A stretch of DNA of 9,788 nucleotides from assembly GCA_018262455.1 (NCBI GenBank), contig JAGSPR010000253.1:1-9788 (forward strand), written 5' to 3'. A model generated the notes under the pieces. It made no database searches, was not told where the DNA came from, and was given only the letters and a program-made list of their open reading frames with translations. Position numbers and translations under genes: made by a program. Of this stretch, positions 1-6,964 are shown piece after piece (positions within the stretch are counted from its first letter, which is position 1; each line of letters begins with the position of its first letter). Source of the DNA: Deltaproteobacteria bacterium. GTDB lineage: Bacteria > Myxococcota > Polyangia > Haliangiales > Haliangiaceae.

Positions 1-571
1 TCAGCTCATAGCCACGGGCGTTGGCACTCGCGGTGTACACGATGGCGAGTCCGCCCTTGCCGCCGGAGCACCGGATCCCCACCACGCCACCCTTGTCGAG
101 CGAGGCGTTCGCGTGGGTCCGCAGGACCTCGTAGCCAGGTGGGGTGCCTTCGGGCAGCGCGGCATAGTGCTCGCCGAGTAGCTTGCCGTAGTGCGTGCGG
201 GGCTCGGTCGCGGTGCAGCCGCCGGTCCCGACCGTCCGCTGGGCGAGGATCTTGTAGAAGTTGCCGACGTTGCGGCGCTCGCGGGCCGCGGGGTAGGGCG
301 TGCCATCCTCCGCCGCGAACTGGGCCTTCTGCGCGTCGTCGAGGTTCACGAGCCGGCCGTTGAGATCGTAGCGATGGAGCAGGATCTCGAGCTCGCCGAC
401 CGCGACGAAGTCGAACAGCCCGACATAGGCGTCCTTGCTCGTCTTCACCGCGGCCTCGAAATCGGAGGCCACACGATCCGGCAACGCCTTGGGCGCTTGC
501 GGGGCCTTCGGCGCGGCAGAGGATCCGCCACAGGCGACGAGCATCACGAGGATCAGGCTGCGTTGGACCAT
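1..571 (-). CDS. Putative lipoprotein of unknown function, 3' end outside window
   Basis: This reading frame stays open to the left edge, so the stop codon lies outside the window and about 190 residues are visible. It begins MVQRSLILVMLVACGG, a very short N-region followed by a hydrophobic stretch and a lipobox (LVAC, Cys14), so the protein is probably lipid-anchored. A Pro/Ala-rich linker follows, then a mixed-composition domain with motifs such as FDFVAVGELEILLHRYDLNG, ERRNVGNFYKIL and GVVGIRCSGGKGG. Two later cysteines (in TGGCTAT and GIRCSGG) could form a disulfide. The other two minus-strand frames here are Arg-rich and low-complexity, typical of shadows. The start overlaps the end of the di-iron gene by 19 bases and has GGAG four bases upstream, so translational coupling is likely. 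I do not recognise the family. Confidence 0.75.
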   Translation of the reverse strand, partial: MVQRSLILVMLVACGGSSAAPKAPQAPKALPDRVASDFEAAVKTSKDAYVGLFDFVAVGELEILLHRYDLNGRLVNLDDAQKAQFAAEDGTPYPAARERRNVGNFYKILAQRTVGTGGCTATEPRTHYGKLLGEHYAALPEGTPPGYEVLRTHANASLDKGGVVGIRCSGGKGGLAIVYTASANARGYEL

Positions 572-1431
572 GCATCTCCGTAGTCTTCGAGTGCGGTGCC
601 GACCGGGACTCCGAGCGCCGCGAAGCCCGGCACGAGCACCTCGCGGACGCAGGTCGAGTAGATCACCCGCTCCTCGGCGGGAGTCATGAGGCCGTGCGCG
701 CGGACCGCCGGCGTGACCACGCCGATCGGACGCTCGCGCTCGACCACGTTCGCCACGCCACGGAGGGCGCGAGGCAGCATCTGGGCTGCCGCCTCGATCA
801 CGCCTGCGCCGCCGACCTCGATCGCGTGGCGTAGATACGACCAGCCGAGCCGTGCGTGCATGACCTCGTCGGAGTAGATCGAGGTCAGCACCGCCTGGGC
901 CACGGGGTCCGTCGTCAGATCGCGCGTCGCCGACAGCACGGTCGTCGCGTAGGTCTCCGAGACACAGGACACCAGCATCGTGTTCGCGAGCGCCTGATGG
1001 AGCTTGGGGCGCTCGGGATCGTCGGGGAGCGAGCTCATCGCCGGCTCCGGCAGATGGCGCTCGCCCGAGTAGATCTCCGCCATGCGCAGGCACATCTCGG
1101 CATGACGGACCTCGTCGATGCCCGCACGCAGACATAGCGACAGGACGTCCGCGGGAGCCATCGCCGCGACCAGATCGATCGCGAGCACCGAGAACGTCGA
1201 GACCGCGAGGTACTCGGCCTCCGAACGACGCATCCAGGTCGCCGCGAGCCTGGCTCGTTCGGCGGGCGCAAGCTGCCCCGCGGTGGTCTGCGCCCACGGA
1301 ATCGGCAGCGCCCTCCGGCGCATCAGCCGGTGGTGCTCGGCCTCGAGCGGTGTGCCGGAGAGCCACCACGGGCTCGTGGGCTCGTAGTCGTCATCGCGCC
1401 CTTGCGGGTCGATCGATCCGAGAACGTCCAT
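553..1431 (-). CDS. Ferritin-like di-iron carboxylate protein
   Basis: A 292-residue protein with the four-helix ligand pattern of the ferritin-like di-iron superfamily. The ligands seen are a Glu in helix 1 (E71 or E73 in SEAEYLAVSTFS), ExxH in helix 2 (E107, H110 in DEVRHAEM), a Glu in helix 3 (E159 in SETYATTV) and ExxH in helix 4 (E189, H192 in DEVMHARLGW). All expected iron ligands are present, so it is likely an active oxidase, oxygenase or iron-binding protein rather than a degenerate copy. No signal peptide or membrane segment is seen, so it is probably cytoplasmic. The N-terminal 65 residues (with PWWLSGTPLEAEHHRL) and C-terminal 70 residues lie outside the bundle and may define a subfamily. 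The start is 2 bases after the stop of the preceding lipoprotein gene, within an operon. The substrate is unknown; storage ferritin, rubrerythrin-like and AurF-like N-oxygenase roles cannot be separated by eye. Confidence 0.85.
   Translation of the reverse strand: MDVLGSIDPQGRDDDYEPTSPWWLSGTPLEAEHHRLMRRRALPIPWAQTTAGQLAPAERARLAATWMRRSEAEYLAVSTFSVLAIDLVAAMAPADVLSLCLRAGIDEVRHAEMCLRMAEIYSGERHLPEPAMSSLPDDPERPKLHQALANTMLVSCVSETYATTVLSATRDLTTDPVAQAVLTSIYSDEVMHARLGWSYLRHAIEVGGAGVIEAAAQMLPRALRGVANVVERERPIGVVTPAVRAHGLMTPAEERVIYSTCVREVLVPGFAALGVPVGTALEDYGDAWSNAA
576..579 (-). promoter_or_regulatory. Ribosome binding site of the left-edge lipoprotein
   Basis: GGAG lies four bases upstream of the ATG at 571, inside the end of the di-iron gene. 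Another ATG at 575 is in a different frame that gives an Arg-rich shadow, so the 571 start is preferred. Confidence 0.5.
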
Positions 1432-1432
1432 G

Positions 1433-1451
1433 GCTACGACAGGATGAAGCC
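1433..1451. repeat. 19-bp direct repeat, copy 1 (encodes shared C-terminus)
   Basis: This stretch is identical to 1865-1883. On the minus strand it covers the codons for GFILS and the stop. Identity ends abruptly on both sides, where the two paralogous lipoprotein genes diverge. Confidence 0.8.
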
Positions 1452-1817
1452 ACGACCGGTCGGGCGATCGCCACCGCCACGCGGGCGCTTCGGCTTCGCG
1501 GCCTGCTCGGCAGCGGCCTTGTCGGCAGCCTCCTTGTCGGCGACCGCCTGCGCGTCCGCGGCGGCCTTGTCGGACGTCGCCTTCGCCGCCGCCTCGTCGT
1601 CGGCCTGCTTGTCGGCGGCCTCCGGCCCTGCGGCAGCCGGCTCAGCGGCGTTGTCGGCAGCCGGCGCGATCACCGCGGGGTGCTTCGAACCGCCGCCACA
1701 CGCGGCAACGGCGGGGACGCCGAGCATCGCGCCCGCGACCACGACCGTTCGCCAGATCTTGTCCGACACGATGCTCGCCAGCTCGCGATGTTTCGCCATG
1801 GTCCGGGACGATGACAT
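1434..1817 (-). CDS. Small Ala-rich lipoprotein with C-terminal TGRGFILS
   Basis: A 127-residue predicted lipoprotein. Its signal region reads WRTVVVAGAMLGVPAVAACG, with a lipobox-like AVAAC. A middle section rich in Ala, Lys, Asp and Glu (DKQADDEAAAKATSDKAAA and onward) has heptad-like spacing and probably forms a single long helix or coiled coil. It ends RPRGGGDRPTGRGFILS. The next gene upstream encodes a paralogue with almost the same signal region and the same last eight residues but an unrelated middle. Two ATG starts fit: 1817 (used here) and 1799 (MAKHRELASIV). Neither has a good Shine-Dalgarno sequence, and the shorter form matches the paralogue better. The stop is 2 bases before the di-iron gene. 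The function is unknown; the shared C-terminus suggests a recognition tag (inference). Confidence 0.75.
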   Translation of the reverse strand: MSSSRTMAKHRELASIVSDKIWRTVVVAGAMLGVPAVAACGGGSKHPAVIAPAADNAAEPAAAGPEAADKQADDEAAAKATSDKAAADAQAVADKEAADKAAAEQAAKPKRPRGGGDRPTGRGFILS

Positions 1818-1820
1818 CGC

Positions 1821-1855
1821 GCCCGGCCGAAAGCCAGCCTCAAGCCGGCCAGGGC
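1821..1855 (-). other. Inverted repeat between the two paralogous lipoprotein genes
   Basis: Arms GCCCGGCC (1821-1828) and GGCCAGGGC (1847-1855) pair over eight base pairs with one bulged A, around an 18-base loop. The element starts 10 bases after the stop of the upstream lipoprotein gene and ends 3 bases before the first possible start of the next. There is no U-tract, so it is not a canonical intrinsic terminator. It could slow ribosomes, protect the mRNA end or occlude the downstream start. Confidence 0.35.
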
Positions 1856-1864
1856 AAGGTGGCC

Positions 1865-1883
1865 GCTACGACAGGATGAAGCC
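1865..1883. repeat. 19-bp direct repeat, copy 2 (encodes shared C-terminus)
   Basis: Second copy of the repeat at 1433-1451, coding the same C-terminal residues and stop of the other lipoprotein. Confidence 0.8.
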
Positions 1884-2153
1884 GCGTCCCGTACCGCCGC
1901 CGCCGTCGTCATCAGTTCCGCGCGGCCGGCCCGCGCACGGATCGGCGGCCGCGCATGGGTCGGCGCCATCCTGGTTCGTCGCGGGCTTGGCCGAGGGATC
2001 GCCCTCGATCATGGCCGGGTCACCGCTCTTGGTGTCGGTGGCCGTGTTGTTCGGCGTGGTTGGAGCCGGCTTCTTGCCGCATGCCGACGATCCGAGCATG
2101 GCGCCCGCGAACACCACGGTCCGGAAGATGGTCGAAGCTGGGTCTCGTTTCAT
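1866..2153 (-). CDS. Small Thr/Asp/Pro-rich lipoprotein with C-terminal TGRGFILS
   Basis: A 95-residue predicted lipoprotein starting MKRDPASTIFRTVVF, followed by AGAMLGSSACGKK with a lipobox SSAC. The ATG at 2153 is chosen over an upstream TTG at 2192 because it places a normal signal peptide at the N-terminus and has GAGG four bases upstream. After the lipid Cys comes a low-complexity Pro/Thr/Asn/Asp region, probably disordered. A small repeat DPCAAADPCAG with two cysteines follows, then RPRG, an acidic/Gly linker and TGRGFILS. It is paralogous to the neighbouring gene: the signal region (RTVV-AGAMLG), RPRG and the last eight residues are conserved, while the middle is not. It lies 40 bases after the Fe-S membrane protein gene. 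The function is unknown. Confidence 0.75.
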   Translation of the reverse strand: MKRDPASTIFRTVVFAGAMLGSSACGKKPAPTTPNNTATDTKSGDPAMIEGDPSAKPATNQDGADPCAAADPCAGRPRGTDDDGGGGTGRGFILS

Positions 2154-2193
2154 GAGGCCTCGAGCGTAGACGCACGGTCTGGGGCCCTGCAAG

Positions 2194-5130
2194 TCAGTCG
2201 TCGGCCGGATTGGCGATCGGCGGAATCGGAATCGCGGGGTTCGACATCGTGGGGACGGGCCCCTGCGCCATCATTCCCCGCATTCGCTTCACCAGCTCGG
2301 CGACGATCGCCTGAGACATCTCCGGGCGCTCCGACATGACGTGCTTGAAGCCTTCGCCGGGCACGCGCAGCGTCCTCGTGGCCTCGAGCGCGCGCACCGT
2401 GGCCGACCGCGGCGACGCATCGAGCACCGCCATCTCGCCGATGCAGGCACCGGCGCCGAGCTCGGACAGCACCCGCTCGGGCCGGTTGCCCTCGCTGCCT
2501 GGTCCGCCCGTGAACACGCACACCGAGCCCTTCACGATCAGATACACGGCGTCGCCAGGATCACCCTCGCGGAACACATCCTTGCCCGGCTCGATCCGAC
2601 GCTCCTCGACGACGGTCGCGAGCTCCTCGAGATCATCGGCGGCGAGCTCGCTGAAGATCGGCACCTGCCGGATCAGCATCATCTTCTCGATCGTGGTGAG
2701 CGAGGCCATCGCCGCGTTGGCGTCGAGCGTCGCGTACACGCCCTGCTTGCCGACGCCCTTCGTGGTCTGCGCGAGGACGGCAGAGGCGCCAGCGAACGCT
2801 GGCGACGCGGCCGAGTATGGAGAGGCGCCAGCGAACGCTGGCGACGCGGGATCGATCGCCGGCAGCTCGGAGGACCTACCGCCCGACACCGCGCGGACGG
2901 CCGCGTGGCGAACGATCGCCTCGGGATCCGCGAGCACCTTGGAGAGCACGTCGCGGGTCAGCCGGCTCTTCGCGCCCATCGCGCGTACCGCGGACTCGCG
3001 GACGATCGGCTCGGGATCGTCGATCATCGCGATCAGCGCCGTGCGCGAGATCTCGTCGTCGAATCGCGAGAGCAGCATCGCGACCGCGGCGCGCAGGTGG
3101 CGCGAGTGATCGTGCGCGACCGCGAGGATCGGCGCGGCCTGGAGCGCGGCGGCCATGTTGCGATCGAGCCGCTGCAGGATCTCGACGAGCGGCAGGCTCA
3201 GCCCGGGCTCGACGCCGTCCAGCATCTCGAACAACGCCAGCCGCACCACGCCGCGGGTCGCGGACTGCACGCGGACATGCTCGACCTCGGGCCGGTTTGT
3301 GATCACGGCGAGCACGCCGAGCGCGGTGATCGCGTGCTCGTGTGCGCGGCGTCGAGCGAGGTGACGGAGCAGGGCGAGGCTGGCCGAGTCGCTGGTCCCG
3401 AGGGCCGGCTGGTTCGCGGCCTCGGCTGCCGCGACGAGCCGGGTCATCGCCGTCAGCTCGCCCTCGTAGAGTGCGGCGATCGGGCCGCCAGGCGCGACGA
3501 TCTGCGCGAGGTGTTGTGCTTCCTCGTGCTCGGAAACGCCGCGCTCTGCACGGAGCTCCAGTAGCGTCGCCGCCACCGGCTGCATGCCGAGTCGGGCAGC
3601 TTCGACCACGACACGCTCGAGGTCCTTGCGGTACTGCTCGCGGGCGAGCCGCACCTCGACCGAGCCGCGGTAGGCCGGATCGAACAGCTGACGCTCCTCC
3701 GCCGAGAGCTCGCCGACGATCTTCTGATGATCCTTGTCCGAGATGCCGAGCTGCGCCCGAAGGCTATCGAGGATCACGAGCTCGGCCCGGGTCACCGTGC
3801 CGTCTGCGACCATCTCCCGCACGGTCTCCTTGTAGGCGCGCAGCCGCGCCTCGCGCTGCTTCGTGCGCTCTGTGTGGAGCAGGTAGATGTCCTTGAGGTC
3901 CTCGGACGGCGGCGCATCGCCCCACTCCCACTTCTTGAGGATCTTCTGCGCGAACTTCTCGTGGACGTACTTGTCCTCGCTGCGCGCGAACCTGCGCACG
4001 AACATCGCGGTCGACGCGAACACGACGATCAGGCTCCAGCCCGTGACGACCCACGATGGCAGCCGCTCGAGCGAGGGCCGGCCCGCGAACAGGTAGAACG
4101 CGTTGAACGCGACGAGCCCCGCGAATGCCAGCGTGCCGTGACGCGCTCGCCCGCCGACCGCCGCCCGGTCCTCGGCGCTCGCGCTTGCGGGCAGCTTGGC
4201 CGTGCGCAGCCGCAGCGCGGTCCATTCGATCGCCGAGAACACGCCGAAACTCGCGATCCCGAACACGACGAGCGTCAGCGGCGCGGCCATGGCGACCGGG
4301 ATCCCCGGCGCGAACGAGAACCCGGGCTCGAGCGCATGCGCACCGTCGTAGGCCCACCGCCCGCTGAAGTAGTAGTCCCAGTCACCGGTACACAGGTAGT
4401 AGTAGACGTAGAACCCCACCACGACGCCGGGCCACGCGAAGTACGCGATCCGCCGTGGCCGCTCGGTCGCCTCCTTCCAGTACCCCTGCTCGAGGTCGAT
4501 GTCGGGGCAGTGCTTCTTGCATGCGACGCACGGCGCGCACTGCGAGGTCAGGTCGCCGCCCGCTGCAGCTCGAACCGGCTCGGTGTGGAGCTTCTCGACG
4601 AGCCCGACGGGGCAGACGAAGTTGCACCAGGTCTTGCCGCCGTACACGAAGCTCGTCGTGATCGCCGCCACGATCACGACGCCGAGGAACGCCGCGAGCC
4701 ACAGCGGGCTACCGTTGGTGGCCGAGAGCCGCAGCGACAGTCCGACGATCATCAGCGCCAGCTGGACGAGCAGGTAGTTGCGCGCCATCCAGTCGCCCAT
4801 CTTGCGCGTGCCGGGCTTGCCGAGCAGCCGGCCGAGCTGGCCCATCACCGCGAGCGGGCAGATCCGGCGCCACAGGTGATAGCCAAACGTCATCCAGAAG
4901 AACGGCAGGGCAGCGATGCAGACCGTCCACACCAGCCGGTTGCCGTGACGGACGCCGAGGATCGCGGGGACGGTGGCCGCGAACGCGACCAGCATGGCGA
5001 CGCGCGCGCCGATCACCCAGCCGGGCGCGGTCCCCCCGTCGGTGAAAGCCGTCCATCCGCCGGCCTTGGCCTGCACGGCCTTGCCCGCGAGCGGCAGCTT
5101 CTGCTTCGGCTTCGGCGTGGGCGCGGCCAT
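2194..5130 (-). CDS. Membrane 4Fe-4S ferredoxin (NapH/NosR-like) fused to TerB-like, HEAT and cyclic-nucleotide-binding regions
   Basis: A 978-residue multidomain protein. Residues about 38-380 hold some eight hydrophobic segments plus Fe-S motifs: RRICPLAVMGQ (C91), TWCNFVCPVGLVEKL (C169, C173), which resembles NapH, and CAPCVACKKHCP (C198, C201, C204, C208), a complete 4Fe-4S site. Residues about 380-560 are helical and charged; GTVTRAELVILDSLRAQLGI resembles TerB-like or EF-hand-like modules. Residues about 665-750 carry HEAT-like repeats (DDPEPIVRESAVRAMGAK, ADPEAIVRHAAVRAV). A linker at 759-783 holds two SPAFAGAS copies. Residues about 817-950 form a CRP-type cNMP domain with E899 (GEM), R908 and S909 (PRSATV), matching the ligand-contacting Glu, Arg and Ser of CRP. 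The likely role is moving electrons across the membrane under control of a cytoplasmic nucleotide signal (inference). The ATG directly follows the stop of the haem lipoprotein gene. No DNA-binding domain is seen, so it is not a CRP regulator. Confidence 0.88.
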   Translation of the reverse strand: MAAPTPKPKQKLPLAGKAVQAKAGGWTAFTDGGTAPGWVIGARVAMLVAFAATVPAILGVRHGNRLVWTVCIAALPFFWMTFGYHLWRRICPLAVMGQLGRLLGKPGTRKMGDWMARNYLLVQLALMIVGLSLRLSATNGSPLWLAAFLGVVIVAAITTSFVYGGKTWCNFVCPVGLVEKLHTEPVRAAAGGDLTSQCAPCVACKKHCPDIDLEQGYWKEATERPRRIAYFAWPGVVVGFYVYYYLCTGDWDYYFSGRWAYDGAHALEPGFSFAPGIPVAMAAPLTLVVFGIASFGVFSAIEWTALRLRTAKLPASASAEDRAAVGGRARHGTLAFAGLVAFNAFYLFAGRPSLERLPSWVVTGWSLIVVFASTAMFVRRFARSEDKYVHEKFAQKILKKWEWGDAPPSEDLKDIYLLHTERTKQREARLRAYKETVREMVADGTVTRAELVILDSLRAQLGISDKDHQKIVGELSAEERQLFDPAYRGSVEVRLAREQYRKDLERVVVEAARLGMQPVAATLLELRAERGVSEHEEAQHLAQIVAPGGPIAALYEGELTAMTRLVAAAEAANQPALGTSDSASLALLRHLARRRAHEHAITALGVLAVITNRPEVEHVRVQSATRGVVRLALFEMLDGVEPGLSLPLVEILQRLDRNMAAALQAAPILAVAHDHSRHLRAAVAMLLSRFDDEISRTALIAMIDDPEPIVRESAVRAMGAKSRLTRDVLSKVLADPEAIVRHAAVRAVSGGRSSELPAIDPASPAFAGASPYSAASPAFAGASAVLAQTTKGVGKQGVYATLDANAAMASLTTIEKMMLIRQVPIFSELAADDLEELATVVEERRIEPGKDVFREGDPGDAVYLIVKGSVCVFTGGPGSEGNRPERVLSELGAGACIGEMAVLDASPRSATVRALEATRTLRVPGEGFKHVMSERPEMSQAIVAELVKRMRGMMAQGPVPTMSNPAIPIPPIANPADD
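2782..2849. repeat. Tandem pair of palindrome-bearing 29-bp repeats inside a coding linker
   Basis: Two exact 29-bp copies (2782-2810 and 2821-2849) lie 39 bp apart, exactly 13 codons, so the frame is kept. Each contains the near-perfect palindrome CGCCAGCGAACGCTGGCG (8-bp arms, AA centre; first copy 2787-2804). On the coding strand each gives the peptide SPAFAGAS. They sit in the linker between the HEAT-like repeats and the cNMP domain, where an insertion would do little harm. A REP-like mobile palindrome is the favoured reading. Confidence 0.7.
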
Positions 5131-6906
5131 CTACTTCGCGAGCGGGCAGGTGAGGCCCTTCGCGGCGTCGGCCCCGAGGGTCTCCTCGATGCGCTGCTTG
5201 CCGCGGCACTCCTGGTGATGCAGGAACTCGATCGTGAACTCCTCCCAGTGCGTGCCCGGGATGATCTGGAAGTTGAGCGTCGCGAGCGGCTTGTTCCTGG
5301 TCTTCGGCACGCCCTTGCTCGGATCGACGTTCGCCGGGTCGCTGTAGTCGTGCATCCCGAAGTTGCGGATGTGGCACTGCGAGCAGGTCATCCCGTTCTC
5401 CTCCCCGAGGTCGCGCCGGCCGTCCTCGAGCGGGAAGTCGACGACCATGTCCTTGCGCTTGTGGTCGCGGAACAGCTGATTCGCATCGATCCGCGAGCCC
5501 TTCACCTTGCCCTCGGTCGTGTCGGGTAGATCGACAAAGCCGAGGGTCTTGCGGCACAGCACCTCGTAGCCGGGTACGTGGCCGGGGGCACCCGCGGTGA
5601 ACTTCGGCGCGCATACCGGGCCCCACGATTTGCCGTCCTCCGTCGGCTGCGTCTTGGTCCAGAACCCGGGGATGATCACGTTGACGTACTGCTGCGACTT
5701 GCCGTCGGCGGTCTGGAACGGCTTCATCGCGCTCCATGCCCAGCCGTCGCCGCTCTTGTAGCTGCCATCGGGGTTGCGCGCCGAGCCGCCGCCCATGCGT
5801 GCCTCGGTGGCGATGCCGATCGCGAACGCGCGCAGGTACGGCTGCGTCTTCGATCCGTCATAGGTCATCAGCTCGGTGACGAGCGCCGCCACGGCCTTGC
5901 CGTGTGCGACCTGGTCCTTCATGAGCTTGTCGCTCGGTGCACCGTTCGGCAGCAGGTGCTTGGTGACCATGCCGAGGAACACCTTGTTGTTGTCGAGCCG
6001 CTCCTGCGGCGGCCGGGGCAGGGCGGGGACGTACTCGACGGTCGGCCGCAGCCGGAACATCGCGAACGTCGGCTCGGCGGCCTTCACCGCCTGGTAGACG
6101 ATGCGCATCTCGGTCCACGCACGATCGATGCGCGGGCGGACGGCGACGATCTTCCAGGAGGCCGGGTCACCGAACACGGCCTTGTCGAACTTCGGTGACT
6201 TCGGATCGAGCCGCGGGTTGCCGTGGGTCTGCGCGAGCCCGGTGAGGAAGCCCTCGAACAGGACCTTCTTGTCGAGTGCGCCCGCAAGCGTCGTTCGCTT
6301 GTCCTCGGGGAACTGGTACTTGAAGCCCTGCGCGCCGACGAGCAGCATCTTGTCGAGCGGCCAGTCCTTGTTGACCTGCTCGAGGCGCCTGGGTTGCCGG
6401 ATCATCAGGACCGTTTCGATGATCGGGGTCAGGGGCTCGGCGACCGGCTCGGGCTGCGGCTTCGGATCGACGTCGATCGCCCAGGTCTTCGTCTCGGGCT
6501 TGCCACGGCCGTCCTGCGTGATCTGGAGCTGGAACTGCGCTCGCGGGACGTCGGCCTTGCTCGGCGTCCACGTCACGGTCTGGGTGATCGCATCGAACGA
6601 CGCCGACTTCGGCAGGTTCGTGACCTCGACCCGCGTCTCGTCGAGATCCTGATCGATCGCGGCGACGCTGAAGTGGATCGTCTGGCCGACCCCGACCCGC
6701 TTCCAGGCCGGCGCGAACAGCTCCGGCGGATGATCCGCCGCGACGGCCGGAGCCTCGTGCCGATCCGGCTTCGCCGGAGCGGTCGGATCGGTCGAATCCG
6801 GCTTCGCGACCGGTGCGGGCGGCTGCGGCAATTTCTTGCCTCCACCGCACGATCCGAGCGCCGCGATCAAAACCGAGCCATGAACCAGCTGTCTAGCGTC
6901 CCACAT
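5131..6906 (-). CDS. Mono-haem cytochrome c-type lipoprotein with Ig-like N-terminal domain
   Basis: A 591-residue predicted lipoprotein: [15 protein letters not shown] with lipobox Cys20, then a Pro/Ala-rich linker to about residue 60. Residues about 64-147 look like a bacterial Ig-like/cadherin-like beta domain ([28 protein letters not shown]). A large central region (about 160-500) has no motif I recognise. Near the C-terminus a single CxxCH haem c site, CSQCH, lies at 508-512, with Met518 close by as a possible axial ligand. Extra cysteines at 432, 451, 567 and 587 may form disulfides. One site only: a mono-haem protein, exported and attached to a membrane. The gene heads the operon; its TAG is followed immediately by the ATG of the Fe-S membrane protein, which is its probable electron partner. 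The ATG at 6906 is 58 bases from the tkt start on the other strand. Confidence 0.85.
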   Translation of the reverse strand: MWDARQLVHGSVLIAALGSCGGGKKLPQPPAPVAKPDSTDPTAPAKPDRHEAPAVAADHPPELFAPAWKRVGVGQTIHFSVAAIDQDLDETRVEVTNLPKSASFDAITQTVTWTPSKADVPRAQFQLQITQDGRGKPETKTWAIDVDPKPQPEPVAEPLTPIIETVLMIRQPRRLEQVNKDWPLDKMLLVGAQGFKYQFPEDKRTTLAGALDKKVLFEGFLTGLAQTHGNPRLDPKSPKFDKAVFGDPASWKIVAVRPRIDRAWTEMRIVYQAVKAAEPTFAMFRLRPTVEYVPALPRPPQERLDNNKVFLGMVTKHLLPNGAPSDKLMKDQVAHGKAVAALVTELMTYDGSKTQPYLRAFAIGIATEARMGGGSARNPDGSYKSGDGWAWSAMKPFQTADGKSQQYVNVIIPGFWTKTQPTEDGKSWGPVCAPKFTAGAPGHVPGYEVLCRKTLGFVDLPDTTEGKVKGSRIDANQLFRDHKRKDMVVDFPLEDGRRDLGEENGMTCSQCHIRNFGMHDYSDPANVDPSKGVPKTRNKPLATLNFQIIPGTHWEEFTIEFLHHQECRGKQRIEETLGADAAKGLTCPLAK

Positions 6907-6964
6907 GCGTCGGGCATCCTACCACCATGATAGGGTGCGACCGTTTTCACCGAGGGGAATCCTA
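6907..6964. promoter_or_regulatory. Divergent promoter region between the redox operon and tkt
   Basis: This 58-base region separates the two divergent starts and must hold, or overlap, promoters for both. On the minus strand TATCAT (6927-6932) matches five of six bases of a sigma-70 -10 box, but no good -35 lies at the right distance. No clear plus-strand promoter was found. The shared short region makes joint regulation possible. Confidence 0.35.
6952..6957 (+). promoter_or_regulatory. Ribosome binding site setting the tkt start
   Basis: GAGGGG lies seven bases upstream of GTG at 6965. It supports that GTG over the in-frame ATG at 6905, which would add 20 residues unlike transketolase and would overlap the divergent gene's start. 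Confidence 0.8.

Noticed and set aside
6..575. Closed 189-codon minus-strand frame at the left edge
   Set aside because: Arg-rich shadow. The neighbouring frame beginning at 571 has a lipoprotein signal and normal composition but is not closed within the window.
2154..2193. Promoter or terminator in the 40-base gap before the second tagged lipoprotein gene
   Set aside because: No -10/-35 pair and no hairpin with a U-tract was found; the genes are probably co-transcribed.
2194..2900. CRP/FNR-family transcription regulator
   Set aside because: The cNMP domain has no helix-turn-helix after it and is fused to a membrane Fe-S protein.
3727..5529. 600-codon plus-strand open frame antisense to the Fe-S and haem lipoprotein genes
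   Set aside because: Composition is dominated by Arg, Asp, Glu and Leu without domains. It spans two real genes on the opposite strand.
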